Below, piece after piece: positions 42,434 to 53,037 of a stretch of 64,000 bases of DNA (position 1 is the first letter of the stretch; every line of letters begins with the position of its first letter). This stretch comes from Echinarachnius parma. Taxonomy: Eukaryota > Echinodermata > Echinoidea > Clypeasteroida > Echinarachniidae. The stretch lies in the NCBI GenBank assembly GCA_037951105.1, contig JBAMJV010007697.1, positions 56,583-120,582 on the forward strand. Reading direction: 5' to 3'. Position numbers and translations under genes: made by a program. Under the pieces are notes generated by a model. The model saw only the letters and a program-made list of their open reading frames with translations. It ran no database searches and had not been told where the DNA came from.

Positions 42434-43496
42434 TTTGACTTTTGTAGGTGGTTTGATGTCATTGATGATCCTATCCTACTATATATATAATAAAGTAGAT
42501 ACGGGGTGACAAGGGGGGTGCAAAAGTCTCCCCTGTAGATAACTCGCATTGCCCCAAACATACAACTTACACCAAACATACTTTAAACGTATTAGTTTTG
42601 CAAAGGTATACCCCCTTCCCCACCGCCATCGCCGGCAAATGGATGTTTGTCACTTTGATACCCCTCCCCCCTCGTTTTCATCGTCTTTGTAACACCCCTT
42701 TTTTTTTAAGTTATAATAAATACTAAGGTATAAGTATACACGGAATTCTCACTTCGCGCTGTAATACAAGAGAAGCGCCTTGTCTTTCGCCACACCTTTA
42801 GTTCAGCGAACCGACCGGTAAACGCGTTAGTCAGCAACGGATGCGCTCGAATGCGCCGATTTGCGACGGGTGTTCGCGCGCGTACGCATTAAAAATATTG
42901 TGATCGTCTTCATAAAAAAATCCGCAATAAAAATGTCAAGCATAATCTTTCAAATCACTAAAATTAGACATGACATATCGAACGATTGCCATTTTCCATG
43001 GATAAATTTGCGTACTTTTGCTTCCTTTCTGAGTATCATGAATATGGAGCAAAAAAGAAGTTAACAAAAAACAAAAAAACCGCCATCTTCTTTTTTTAAA
43101 TTCACAGCCCCACGTTATCCATGTATTTGTGGTAGCGTTTTGCATATTTTGCATAATATATTTGATTGCTGAACTTAAAGTCTTACGGTATATTTCAGAT
43201 TTAGTCGTTACAAAATAACGCAATGATGTATTCGATGAATATATGCTCTCATGATAGTGCAATAGAAGACAACTCTGGCAATTTATTTTGAGTGATTGTC
43301 CAATACTGCCAATGGGGCTTTAAACTCCTGTTGCTCGCTACCTATAGACGTCTATTATACACGCGTCAACATTTCATTGATTTCTCGTGTCGTATCTATC
43401 TATGTGTAAAAAGTTCTCGCGCGCTTTCTTCCGCGCGGTTTAGCTCAAGATCATGTTTGTTTTCGTTATACCGGTACTTTTTTGTTCTCCTTTCAG
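42434..43496. other. Unique DNA with a CpG-rich patch
   Basis: 42780-42890 is CpG-rich (GCGCGCGTACGC) and non-repetitive and could be regulatory. The rest is AT-rich. The sequence immediately before 43497 is a pyrimidine-rich acceptor-like tract. Confidence 0.4.
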
Positions 43497-43658
43497 AAAT
43501 TGCTCCTTTCTGGGCTGGTGCGTTTGTTATTTTTGTTGTTGTTGAGAAAGAGAGAGGTGTTTCAACTGAAGTGTACAAAGGTGTATACACAATAAACTTA
43601 TTTAGGTTTGTTTGTTCTGTTTGTATTTGTTTGTTTTATTATGTTTCCGATTCATCAA
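43497..43658 (+). CDS. Candidate 162-bp exon encoding two hydrophobic segments (partial)
   Basis: This is the best splice-bounded open stretch in the window. A strong acceptor (TTTTTTGTTCTCCTTTCAG, ends 43496) and a donor CAA/GTGAGT (43659) enclose 162 bp that are open in one frame, entering and leaving in phase 1. The peptide reads IAPFWAGAFVIFVVVEKERG, a hydrophilic linker, then LFRFVCSVCICLFYYVSDSS: two hydrophobic segments, the first with a PFWAG motif. PxWxG before a membrane helix occurs in MS4A/CD20-like four-span proteins, but this resemblance is weak and from memory. No neighbouring exon was found. Confidence 0.3.
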
Positions 43659-44220
43659 GTGAGTAAGCCTCCGGGGCAAATGTCCTATTTTGGGGTTTTG
43701 CATTTTTTGTACAGCACTTGCGAATTGTGTACTTTTGTGTGCATATAATGTGCACAAGGGACTGAATGCATTTTGTTTGTCTGCATCCCCCGAGCAGGTG
43801 TACAGGTACAGGTGTGTGTATGTGATATAAAATATATAGTTGTGTGAATGTGTATATTATTATTCACTAACAAAAGTGACAAGAGTTTAATTGAACATCA
43901 TGTATATAAATATGTACGTACGCATGCAGGTATGTTTGTATGGTATGTATGCGTGTATGTATCAATGCATGCATATAATACGTATTTACATAATTATGTT
44001 TGTATATGTGCATGTCCGTATGTGTGTGAATAAATTATGTTGGAGTCCCGTTATGTGTTCATTTTGGTTTATTATGGTATAGTTTATCACAATAAGTCTA
44101 CATCTAAAGTAGATAGCATTTATACACATATAATAGGATTACAGTATTAAATGACAATGGAATCCGGACAAATCGTTGTATGCAGTATAAGACATTACAT
44201 ATAATGATTAGTCACTGTAA
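43659..44220. other. Unique DNA with GTAT-rich stretch
   Basis: 43900-44030 is rich in GTATGTAT and ATGCATGC words without a strict period. No gene signal. Confidence 0.5.
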
Positions 44221-44516
44221 GTAAGAGCACAATCGGTCAAGAAAAACAAACTATGGCTCTTTGGAAAATTCCATTTATTTATATGAGTGACTCAAATTGG
44301 CTACGCACTTTAGCAAAGTTGTGGACTACTCCCTATACGAAAAGTGCTACTATAAAGAAAACTGAAAAAATGGGAACATTTGTGTACAAAAGATAATTAT
44401 GTGGAGTAGTCCACAAACTTATCTGAGTGCGTCGCCAATTTGAGTTGCCCATACAAATAAATGGACATCTTTAAAGAGCCATAATTTTCTTGTTTCTTGC
44501 CCGATTATGCTCTAAC
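44221..44516. mobile_element. Fold-back MITE, 296 bp
   Basis: AGAGCACAATCGGTCAAGAA at the left mirrors TTCTTGCCCGATTATGCTCT at the right. Inner text also mirrors: GGCTCTTTGGAAAATTCCAT, CTCAAATTGGC against GCCAATTTGAG, and GTGGACTACTCC against GGAGTAGTCCAC. Arms are about 140 bp. The target site is not clear. Single copy in the window. Confidence 0.85.
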
Positions 44517-44656
44517 TTTCAGAAATTATTCCTCCTAATCTCGTCAAGTCTATGAAAGCAACTTTTTGCATGGGTTTCATTGTACTTTAACATTGACTTT
44601 TAAATCTCTGATTTTCTAGATATGATTCCATAGAGTCAATACATGGTATAGCGGGA

Positions 44657-44731
44657 TTTTAAAGGGATCTAGTAACTTTGGTTGACATGTGCAAAAAAAG
44701 TGATGAGAGGTTGATACAATGTATATTGTTG
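44657..44731 (+). mobile_element. GATCTAGTAAC-family MITE, left end only
   Basis: It begins TTAAAGGGATCTAGTAACTT and continues to GATACAATGTATATTGTTGT, identical in order to 11171-11240, then stops abruptly where another MITE fragment begins. Confidence 0.85.
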
Positions 44732-44732
44732 T

Positions 44733-44873
44733 TTAAAACAACGCTTGAACAATGGCCGCTTTACACAACCATTCTTTCTACAACTAATCATGCTACACCT
44801 AAGGTTGTATAAAAAGATTCAACAACCATTTTTAAACAGCGTTTCTTTACACAGCGTTCTAACAGTGTATGAA
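44733..44873 (-). mobile_element. ACGCTGTGTAAA MITE fragment, inverted relative to 34515
   Basis: AACGCTTGAACAATGGCCGC through CATGCTACACCTAAGGTTGT to TACACAGCGTTCTAACAGTG corresponds to the complement of 34515-34640. Its left edge joins the truncated MITE at 44657-44731 with one or two bases between. No tRNA-like part is present. Confidence 0.82.
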
Positions 44874-44959
44874 CATGATTACATCAGTTTTTGTGTGAAA
44901 GCGTTACCCATGCAACAAATGTTTTTTTGCACATGAAAACAAAGATATAACGATAATAA

Positions 44960-45145
44960 GCCAGTGGTGTAGCGTGGTCGGACTGATTGGGGGCACACAC
45001 GTAACTATTGGGGGACACACCTAATATCTTTCTTTATTTTTGTTCCGAAATGATCCCCTTGACTATGTTTAGTAGTGTGGTCAAATTATTGGTGGGGGTT
45101 ACGTGCCCCCACCCCCCCCTTCCCTGCCCCCTCCATTAGCTACGC
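44960..45145. repeat. 'CAGTGGTGTAGC' poly-C element
   Basis: The left end is CCAGTGGTGTAGCGTGGTCG with GATTGGGGGCACACACGT. The right end has CCCCCACCCCCCCC and TTAGCTACGCCC. About 185 bp, non-coding. Best-defined copy of the family together with 17872-18066. Confidence 0.65.
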
Positions 45146-45159
45146 CCAAGGCCTGCGAG

Positions 45160-45430
45160 TACCTTTATAAAGACGTCGAGTGCTCATATCAACGAAGAGG
45201 GTGCGGATGCCTGTTCCGGCTGTCAAACCTCCGGGGTGTGGTGCGGCGGGCTCTCTCGGTCTCGATATGCCTCTCTGACGGAACTCAACATTTTAAACGC
45301 GTTCAAGGTTTTGACCAGCGGTAACCCCCGAGCGATCTCCGCCGCTCCTCTTCCCCAACGCCACGCCGCTTGGCCTGGGCAAACCACTCGAGTAGCAGGA
45401 TACTCCAGAGCGGGAGGCGAGACGACACTC
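45160..45430. promoter_or_regulatory. GC- and CpG-rich unique block, possible coding remnant
   Basis: The block is much richer in GC than its surroundings and is not repeated in the window. One plus-strand frame is open from about 45134 to 45475 and includes ACSGCQTSGVWCGGLSRSR, then INAFKVL-like text. I recognise no family. It could be a CpG-rich regulatory element or a decayed exon. Both neighbours are repeats. Confidence 0.25.
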
Positions 45431-45438
45431 ATAGGGGA

Positions 45439-45814
45439 GGGGGGGGGGGGGGACAAGGAAAATATATATTATTGATAGAGTTAATCGTAGATAAAAGAGA
45501 GAGCAACGAAGGAAAGAGGGGAGAAAGAATTATTGTAGTTTTAAAGACAGAGGTGAGATAGAGCGGAGGGATAGAGAAATAGATAGAGATACTAGTGATA
45601 GAGAGAGATAAAGATACAGAGAGAAAATGAGAGACATGAACATATACTATAAACTATAGGCCTATACACATGACTATAATGTTTTTACAAAAAAAGAGTG
45701 ACGATGAAAGAGGGAGGGGAGATACAATACTATAGCAGAAAGGTGAGATAAGTAGAGGCGAGAAGAATTTTACGAGAGGGGGAAGGGGAGAGAGTGGATA
45801 GAGAGCGAGATAAT
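45439..45814. repeat. Poly-G tract and purine-rich stretch
   Basis: A 14-base G run (45439-45452) is followed by GAGA- and GATA-rich purine sequence to about 45810. Confidence 0.6.
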
Positions 45815-46132
45815 GGCCCGGATTAAAGGAGGTTTGTACAAACCATGGTTTAATCCATGGTCTAACGTCTATGGAGTGCTGCTCGTAGACAAGCATATAA
45901 AACAATTTTTAATTTATAATGATATGACTGTTAGTGCTTGATAACCAGCAAATTTCACAATTTGAGAAGACACACATTTATTTGGTGCATTTAGTAAAAT
46001 ATGTGTGCCATCAACTTTGTTAACAAGTAAGGGGTTTACATTGTTTCTCCATCAGTGTACACATGGCACTCCATAGATGGAGACCATGGTTTTAACCATG
46101 GTTTGTACAAACCTTCTTTCTGAATCCGGGCC
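45815..46132. mobile_element. GGCCCGG-ended MITE, 318 bp, copy 2
   Basis: The ends GGCCCGGATTAAAGGAGGTT and CTTTCTGAATCCGGGCC are inverted. ACAAACCATGG and CCATGGTTTGTACAAACC lie near each end. The copy at 18300-18615 aligns throughout. Flanks read AAT on the left and ATT on the right, so the target duplication is not settled. Confidence 0.9.
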
Positions 46133-46704
46133 ATTGTGTCCGTAGAAATAATGTATGCTGTAATCAGGGGATGTAACCCTAACTCCAAAGGAGGGAAAAG
46201 GAAAATGGGGGTTTACAAAAAAAGCAAGAGGTAGGGGTCTGATATTCAGATTAAATATGAAGCATAGTTTTGGTAAAAACATAAAATTAAAATAAAGAAG
46301 AGTAAACAAAAAGCAATTAAAGAGAATTTAAATTGGCAACAATAGGTCGTATGGTATGTATGGGGTAAGGAGGGAGAGAGAGAAGAGGAAAGCGTGAATA
46401 AAGAGAGTTAAAGTGTCTATAACGTATATATAGGTGTTTAAAACAAAGAATTTGAAGGAGGGTAACATGAAAGTGTGACAGTCAAGCCCAAAGGGAGTTT
46501 TCTCATTCCAGCGCAAAAAAAAAAATTTCCATCTCTCGAGCTTGTCGAAAGGAAGTGGAATAGGCAGTGAACAGGAAGGTTCCGATTTTGTTAATTAAGA
46601 CTTACTGTAGGATTTTGATAATTATAGAGCTAAAAGTATGACAATCAAATGGCATAATTATTAATGACATACCAAACCAATACGTGAGTTTTAAGATTTA
46701 TAAT
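46133..46704. other. Unique DNA, no gene seen
   Basis: Purine-rich on the plus strand at 46365-46420. No repeat family or exon recognised. Confidence 0.5.
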
Positions 46705-46918
46705 TATCCACTGGATAACTATAACTGTGTACAAAGTAACTGCAATGAGTTTATAGCAAATATCACGTTGCATGTTCGTCCATTGCTCGGTCATATAACA
46801 TGAATTCACCATGGAATATTTTCACACATCACTCAGTAGACATACCGTATCATAGAAATACACATTGTATCAACCATTTGCCAGTTTGTGCACATGTCAA
46901 CAAAGTAACTAGATCCCT
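46705..46918 (-). mobile_element. GATCTAGTAAC-family MITE, left half, minus orientation
   Basis: The right edge GTAACTAGATCCCT is the complement of the family's start. Inside, CACATGTCAACAAAG, AATACACATTGTATCAACCA and TGTGTACAAAGTAACTGCAA follow the family order reversed. The element ends at the TCCACTGGATAA hairpin. Confidence 0.8.
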
Positions 46919-47589
46919 AGATCCCATATTGTGTACCTACCAAGGCCAAATAATGTTACTTCTCCCATCAAGAATAACGCACAAAGTCATTTCAAACGAC
47001 ATCTGCCTGCTTTCCTTACACATCGTCACGAGTGGTTTTCGGTAACTGTACGCACCCTCCTCTCGACGATTTCGAGTGCAGCGTGGTCATTGACCACGCC
47101 AGCCAACACGCCAGCGGGCGTTGATCGCTGGTCCTTGATCGGGACCTACGATGACCCCCATCTTGATTCGGCGGCCGGTCATCGGATCTTCATCCTCGCC
47201 TCCGCGCCCCGTGGCTGACAAGCGAAATGAGGACAACGTCAAATTAGCAAAATCGTTCTACAGTATTACCCCTCGCACTCCGTTTGATCCGGTTAAATTA
47301 TCTTCCAAATACAGTCCGCGCAACTACAGTTTGCGTCCCTCATTTCTTTAAAAAATATATAGATTAAACATCGGACATGGCCCAAAATAAATAATTTCTT
47401 GGATCTTGACCATAACCATGATAACTCAAACTTCAAAGAAGTGATGCATTTTGTATTGGAAAGTTGTCAGGAAAAAAAAACTTATGGAGAATATCTTTGC
47501 TTATTCTTCATTTTGAAAGATTACCAACAAAGTTACAAAAATAACGCTCTAGATAATATTTATTGCAATAGTGCTTTTGTTCTCACACT
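46919..47589. other. Unique DNA with a CpG-rich patch and a perfect 19-bp inverted repeat
   Basis: 47040-47220 is CpG-rich and unique. GCGTGGTCATTGACCACGC (47081-47099) is an exact palindrome around a central T. 47390-47580 is open in one frame (MDLDHNHDNSNFKEVMHFVL...) with no recognised domain. Confidence 0.4.
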
Positions 47590-48125
47590 CACGTTCTCCC
47601 CACCCTTCTCTCTTTTCATTCCTGCACATCCCCCACCCCCCCCCCCTCCCCCCCTCTCCCCCTCTCTCTGTTTCAATCCCTCTCTCCCTTCATACTGTTA
47701 TTACTATTTATACTTTTCTCTCACTATAATTCATATTCTTTTAAAATTCTTTCTTCTTCTTCTTCGGGGTTGACCTGTGTCCTTCAATCTTGAAGGACAC
47801 TAGGTATTACTATTACTATTATCTTAACATGCTTTAAATTCTTCACTATATTTGTTTATTATAGTATCATCTCCCTATATCTCTCTCCTCCCTCCCCCCC
47901 CCCCCCCCCTCTTTTCTCGCCATCCCCTTCTCCCCTCTCCCCTCTCTCTCAACCTCTCCTTTATACTTCCCCCTCTCCTCTCCCTCTTCCTTTCCTATCT
48001 CTCTCCCCCCTCTATCACTTTCCCCTCTTATCTCCCTCTTCAGTTCTCTCTCCCTCTCTATCACCTTCTCTCTCACTTTCATCCCTTTATATCCCACTCC
48101 TGCTGCAGTCCCCCTCTCGTGTTCT
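47590..48125. repeat. CT-rich polypyrimidine region
   Basis: Long CT-rich stretches lie at 47590-47690 and 47865-48115, with C runs at 47636-47646 and 47894-47909. Between them is a hairpin GTGTCCTTCAA, two bases, TTGAAGGACAC (47777-47800). Open frames are composition artefacts. Confidence 0.85.
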
Positions 48126-48940
48126 CTCCGTCTGCAGTACACCACAAAGTGGCGAAGCTAACCAGGAGTGTGCGCCTATACCCGTCGGCGGGCGGCGGAA
48201 CATGAAGACAATAGGCGAAATTAACCATAATTGCTCACCGATATCAGTGGATATTAATCTATTTGTCTTAGAAAGTAACGCCCCTCAAGGCGCTAACTTT
48301 ATCGGTCCCCTCTTCATGCGCGTCGGATCATTTTTCCTCCGAATACTCGATTTTTTTTCTTTGCTCCTAATACTTCATATTTTCTTCAAACATCTTCATT
48401 ATTGGTTTTAATAGTTAAAATAAAAGGAAGAAACATAAAAAGTAAAAGGACCTAGAGAGAGGGCAAAAGAGACTTTAAGAGAGAATTGGTGAATTGGTAT
48501 AACGCTGCATTGCACCCTCTTCATATTGCATCAGATACGTTTCTCCTTAAACATGGTAAACTCGATTTCTTTTTTCCTATAACACGACATATTTTCTTCA
48601 ACATCTTACATGTCTTAATTATTGGTTTTAATCGGCAAAATAAAAAGTAGAAACCTATTTTTAAAAAGGGGCATGGGGGTAGAGATAGTGGGGTTGGTAT
48701 GCCACCCTTTTTCATGTTTCATGTTAGATTTTGTCAACGAATATTCGTCATATGTTTGGGATTTTTGACTCGTCAAAATGAAATTATTGCCCTTAAATGA
48801 ACAATAAAATAGGTACGAGACAGGGAGAGTGAGACAGGGAGAGTGAGTTGGGTTATGCAGTTTTAAAAATAAAAAATAATCCACACAGAATGAAAGAAAA
48901 AGTGATGGGTAACACGGGAGCACGGAGAAGGGAATAATTT
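48126..48940. other. AT-rich DNA with a local duplication
   Basis: TTTTCTTCAAACATCTTCATTATTGG-like text at 48381-48408 recurs at 48591-48628 with following TTTTAAT and AAAATAAAA words, spaced about 210 bp. It is probably an old duplication. No gene signal. Confidence 0.45.
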
Positions 48941-49300
48941 AATAATAATAATAATAGGTTCGATTTATATTGCGCCTAATATGATATAATTATATCATCT
49001 CTAAGCGCCTTACACTATTATAACCCCGGTCATAGTATACAATACAAACCAGCACACATTGTGCACACCATTTCCACTCCCTGGGGAGCATTCCTTCTAA
49101 GCGGCTCATGGGCATTGAGAAGATCGTTCACATAAAGGCTTTCACCTCCTACCGGGTCCCCATTTAATATACACATGGGTAGAGAGCATCAATCATGGAT
49201 AAATTGTCTCGCTGAAGGACAAACGCGGTGGACTGGGTTCGAACTCGGGATCTCACGATTGGAAAGCCCGCGCCCTACCAATCTTGCCACACCACATCCA
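48941..49300 (-). mobile_element. SINE with tRNA-like head, most complete copy, minus orientation
   Basis: Reading the minus strand from 49295: TGGCAAGATTGG fits the Pol III A box (TRGCNNANNNGG), and AGTTCGAACCC is a B-box match about 40 bases later. Then come the body modules GACAATTTATCC, CCCGGTAGGAGG, CTCCCAGGGAGTG, TGTGTGCTGG, ATTAGGCGCAATATAAATCG and an (ATT)n tail at 48941-48955. This ordering is that of a tRNA-derived SINE. Truncated relatives are at 10868, 16290, 35420, 38549, 41218 and 60238. Confidence 0.85.
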
Positions 49301-50446
49301 TTTAGGTTGTCTATGGCAGCGCTTCTCCCTCTTCTTTGTCTTCGTATTAAACTGCCTCCTTCAATTCTGAAGATTATTGCAGTAGTTTGGTTTTGATGTG
49401 CAGGGTAACTAAGTTAGTCAAACGGGTTAACACCCTACTCTTTTCGAGGAGAAGAATACTAGGTTCTTGGCGTGCATCAGGTGTGACTGTCTCATATATA
49501 CACGGGGTGTATCGTCCTATCCGAGGGACGGAGTGTTCTCCATCTCCAAATTGAATCGGATCCGTGTTGTATCCGAATACTCGATATTTTTGTTTTACAA
49601 AACGGCATTTTAAAAATTATTTTGATAAGGTAATCGTAATTATTGGTTTCAATAGTTGGTTTTCCATGGTTTCGTCACGACGCTCTAATAATAATAAGAA
49701 TAGTGCCATGTCTTGATGGACAAGAATAATAAAAAAAAAAAAATTTTAAAGAGTAAAATAAAGATTGAGAGGGGGTGGGGGGGGGGGGGGGGAGAAAAGA
49801 AGATGACAAGAAAATTGGTCCGGCAATGTACCTTTGTAGTTGAGTCATGAGTGGAAGAAAGTTGAGGACACACCTCGAGGGCTCATCCCGATTTCTCGAG
49901 TTATGGAGAAGAATCCTCTTCCAACTTTCCCCAAAACCAATCTCCCGTTCTCCCGTTCCCATGGTTTCCGTAATGGCGTAGTCAGGTTAAACCCGGCACG
50001 CGGGTTAGAGTTAATATTGGGGGAGGGGGGAATGGGTAGGGGGTTAGTCCACTTACAATACAAAATTATATCGATATGTTTTGTATTTGAAATCGGAATG
50101 TCTATTTTAGTCTCCATGTCTATGTTTGATATATGCACGTTTATATACAATATGTTTATGTTATAGTATCTTATTGCGCTGATCGAAACTGCAATCTTAA
50201 AGCATTGTCGTATTTGGTCATTTCATATTATAATTTGTTTTTAGAAATGTTCATTTGTTATCATTATACTGTTGTATTGACAACAGTCCCTCTGACGAAC
50301 CGCCACCTTTGGCTGACTGCGGGTTTTGTATCGTGCATAAACATGAAATAATATATAAGATAATACAACCATGCAATAAAGCACAATCAAAACAAACAAA
50401 CAAACAAACACATGATACAATCTATTTATAATCTTGATTTCACAGG
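49301..50446. other. Unique AT-rich DNA with poly-A and poly-G
   Basis: An A run lies at about 49732-49743 and a G run at 49777-49792. A GGCGTAGTCAGGTTAAACCC word at 49974 may belong to the GTAGC repeat. (AAAC)n-like text lies at 50391-50411. No gene signal. Confidence 0.5.
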
Positions 50447-51008
50447 TTTAAAGGGATAGTTGAGTTTTGGTAGAGAGGGCGCTAGACTACTTTTTTTTTT
50501 GCGAGGTAATGAAAAACTGAGCGTAAAATTTGAAAGAGCATAATATTTAAATAATACAATCATCTTTGTTTGATCAAAATCGGTTCAGAGACGGCTGAAA
50601 TATCCATAAATATAACAATTTGTAATAAAGCTGGGGCCCAGGTTTATTAGAGAATTTTGAACCAGCCGTTAAAAATTCAAAAAAATGCTTCCTCTTTTCA
50701 AAAAGTTACAAAATAGGTATTTAAATAGTTGTTGGTTATTTCTCTATCTAATCACTATTTCAACAAAACATCACATGCACAATATTTTATTCAAAATGGT
50801 TGAAACCGATGAGTGTTTAGAGAGCGCCCTCTTACGTTTTAACGGCTCTTTTTGAATGATAACATGATCTTTACTACGTCATTTGTAATTTTGTGTTCCT
50901 TTCTAGTTATAACTATTAGTTTGTAATGTAATGATGCAGGTTTTGGTTACTAAAATTCAGTTTCACCAAAACTGTACTCTCCTTACCAGAACTCAACTAT
51001 CCCTTTAA
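50447..51008. mobile_element. TTAA-flanked MITE, ~562 bp
   Basis: The left end is TTTAAAGGGATAGTTGAGTT and the right end AACTCAACTATCCCTTTAA, exact over about 18 bp. Inner GAGGGCGCTAGACTAC and AGAGCGCCCTCTTACG also mirror. The shorter relative at 12965-13490 shares the 'CGGTT..AGA.GGCTGAAATATCC' block. Non-coding. Confidence 0.88.
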
Positions 51009-51144
51009 CCAGGTGTGTAAAGCAGCGTCATACATTCTCATTGTGCAAGCTTTATTAATAGTGAAACAAAGCGGGAAAGTAACGTTATGCCAAAACATGA
51101 ATTATATGTTTGGTTTTATATATTGTTGTCCATAAGGAGCAGAC

Positions 51145-51262
51145 GGTGAGTAGCGTGGTGGAGCGATGGGTGCAAGACAGTATTCCCAAAGGTTGTTACC
51201 CCACCCGCAGCCCCCCCCCCCCCCCCCCCCCACACACACACATCCTATTAGCTGCGCCACTG
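51145..51262. repeat. 'GTAGCG' poly-C element, ~118 bp
   Basis: GAGTAGCGTGGTGGAGCGAT is at the left. A 21-base C run (51211-51231) with CA units follows, then ATTAGCTGCGCCACTG at the right, which mirrors the left end word. Compact copy of the family. Confidence 0.65.
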
Positions 51263-53037
51263 TTTTTTCACTTTCTTACATCGAAACATATTTTGTATCG
51301 GCCTTCGGAAAACTGTCACGAAGCCGAGATGCGATACCCCCTCCGCTCTTCAATGGAGAGGTTTGTTAATAATCGTACCATTAATCCCGTCTATCAATTT
51401 CATCTTCTGTCAGCAAAATTACTTCTTTATACCACCTTTTTTTCTTTCTGTATGTCCACTCCGCGATCGTCTCATTTTTCTGCGGTATAATGTTCTCCAG
51501 GGTAATTTACATCTTTTAGAGCCTAGCTTTCGCTCTCATTTTTAGGGGGGTGTGACGCTCTCCGCGTGATAAGTTACACGTACTTCCTTATCAAACATTT
51601 GAAAAGCACCATTTGACGTAATTTTGTAATAATGTTCTCTAAGTTTCCCGGTGGACATAATTCAGAGGATATTAATACAGTATTATACGGTGACGCATTT
51701 GGGTGCGCCTTATCTTTAAGTGGTCACATGACCTCCTGCACTTTATCAATAACCAATAACCTAGACAGACATTGAACATGCTTAAAGGTCAGTTAAACTG
51801 TTTGCATCTTACACAATCAAAGTATTAACAGGAATGTGCACGAGTATAGGCGATATATATATATATATAGCTCGATGCTTGGTAATCAAATACAGGACGT
51901 TCCGTGAATATTGATAATGATAATTGGTTTTGTAACATGATGTAACAAAACATTTTGTCCAATATACTGGTGAAAAGTATGCTAATTGTATTTTCGTTTT
52001 CCCTGCATGTTATTTTATCTGTATGCAGTATTAAGCACATCAGCAAAATTTACTGAAACATCCGTTAAAGAGCTACCAATATCCTCATCGTTCTATCAAA
52101 ACCCAGGAAATCTTTAGATAAGTCATTTTAAGAAGTTAGATAACTAGTTATTGCATAATCCATTGTTGTATGGCGTTTCTTTATTTCCTTTTCATCAAAC
52201 TTTGGAATTGGAAATGGGAAATCCGTCGGGACGATTTGCAAAAGGGTGAAAATACTCGAATGTATCTTTAAAAGTCAGGTACGATATACACATCGAAAAA
52301 TTTCCGGTTATAGCCCCCCGATGCCCCCTACTTCACATATCCGCCATTTTAATTCCCTAATACTCAACCAATCGTCTGTCTATCATTTTCATAGACATCT
52401 TATATGAGCTTAATTACAAAAAGCACTAATTGGACTTTCTATAAAGAAATTAGATGGCGATGTTAGTGGAATTAAAAGCATCTCAACTAGTCATCAATTG
52501 TAAGACAAGTTAACACAATACAATAAAACATAATTATGGAATACTCCATTTAAAATTCCAGCAATGTGTGCAAACTCGAATAGATGGACACGTTTTTTTC
52601 AAAAGTTAATAAAGTGGATATATCACCTTTTTGTAATAAAGCTCACCATAATACACTGCCTATGTATTATACATACACCCTTGAGACACCCCTTGTGTTA
52701 AAACCAAACGCCTCCCGGGGCTGGCCGCGTTACCCGGCCTCTGACCACTCGTCATCTTACAACTCTCATTTTGGAAACCGTTCTTTCAAAAAGGAAAAGA
52801 AACAAATTGGTCATTTACACAAGTCATGAGACGACACTGAAGATGTATTTTGAATCTGCAATTATTGAACTGTTTCTATTAAATAGGTTCAGCTGTCAAT
52901 TTTCGTCAGTTGCGCCATGTTTGTCTTTTAAACGCGCCACGCTTCACTTAGAAGATGAAACACTCGCTTTTTGAAGTTGAAGCAGGTTTCATGGCTGGAG
53001 GAACCGTCTTCACTCTTCTGACGACATGGACGACTGG
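51263..53037. other. Mostly unique DNA
   Basis: An (AT)n tract lies at 51855-51870. The patch 52380-52460 has clustered homeodomain-like words (CTTAATTAC, CTAATTGG). 52690-52960 is non-repetitive and mixed in composition and might be regulatory. No gene is supported. Confidence 0.45.

Noticed and set aside
45654..45905. Conserved peptide shared with 18173-18451 on the minus strand
   Set aside because: The similarity comes from the two copies of the GGCCCGG MITE, not from a gene family.
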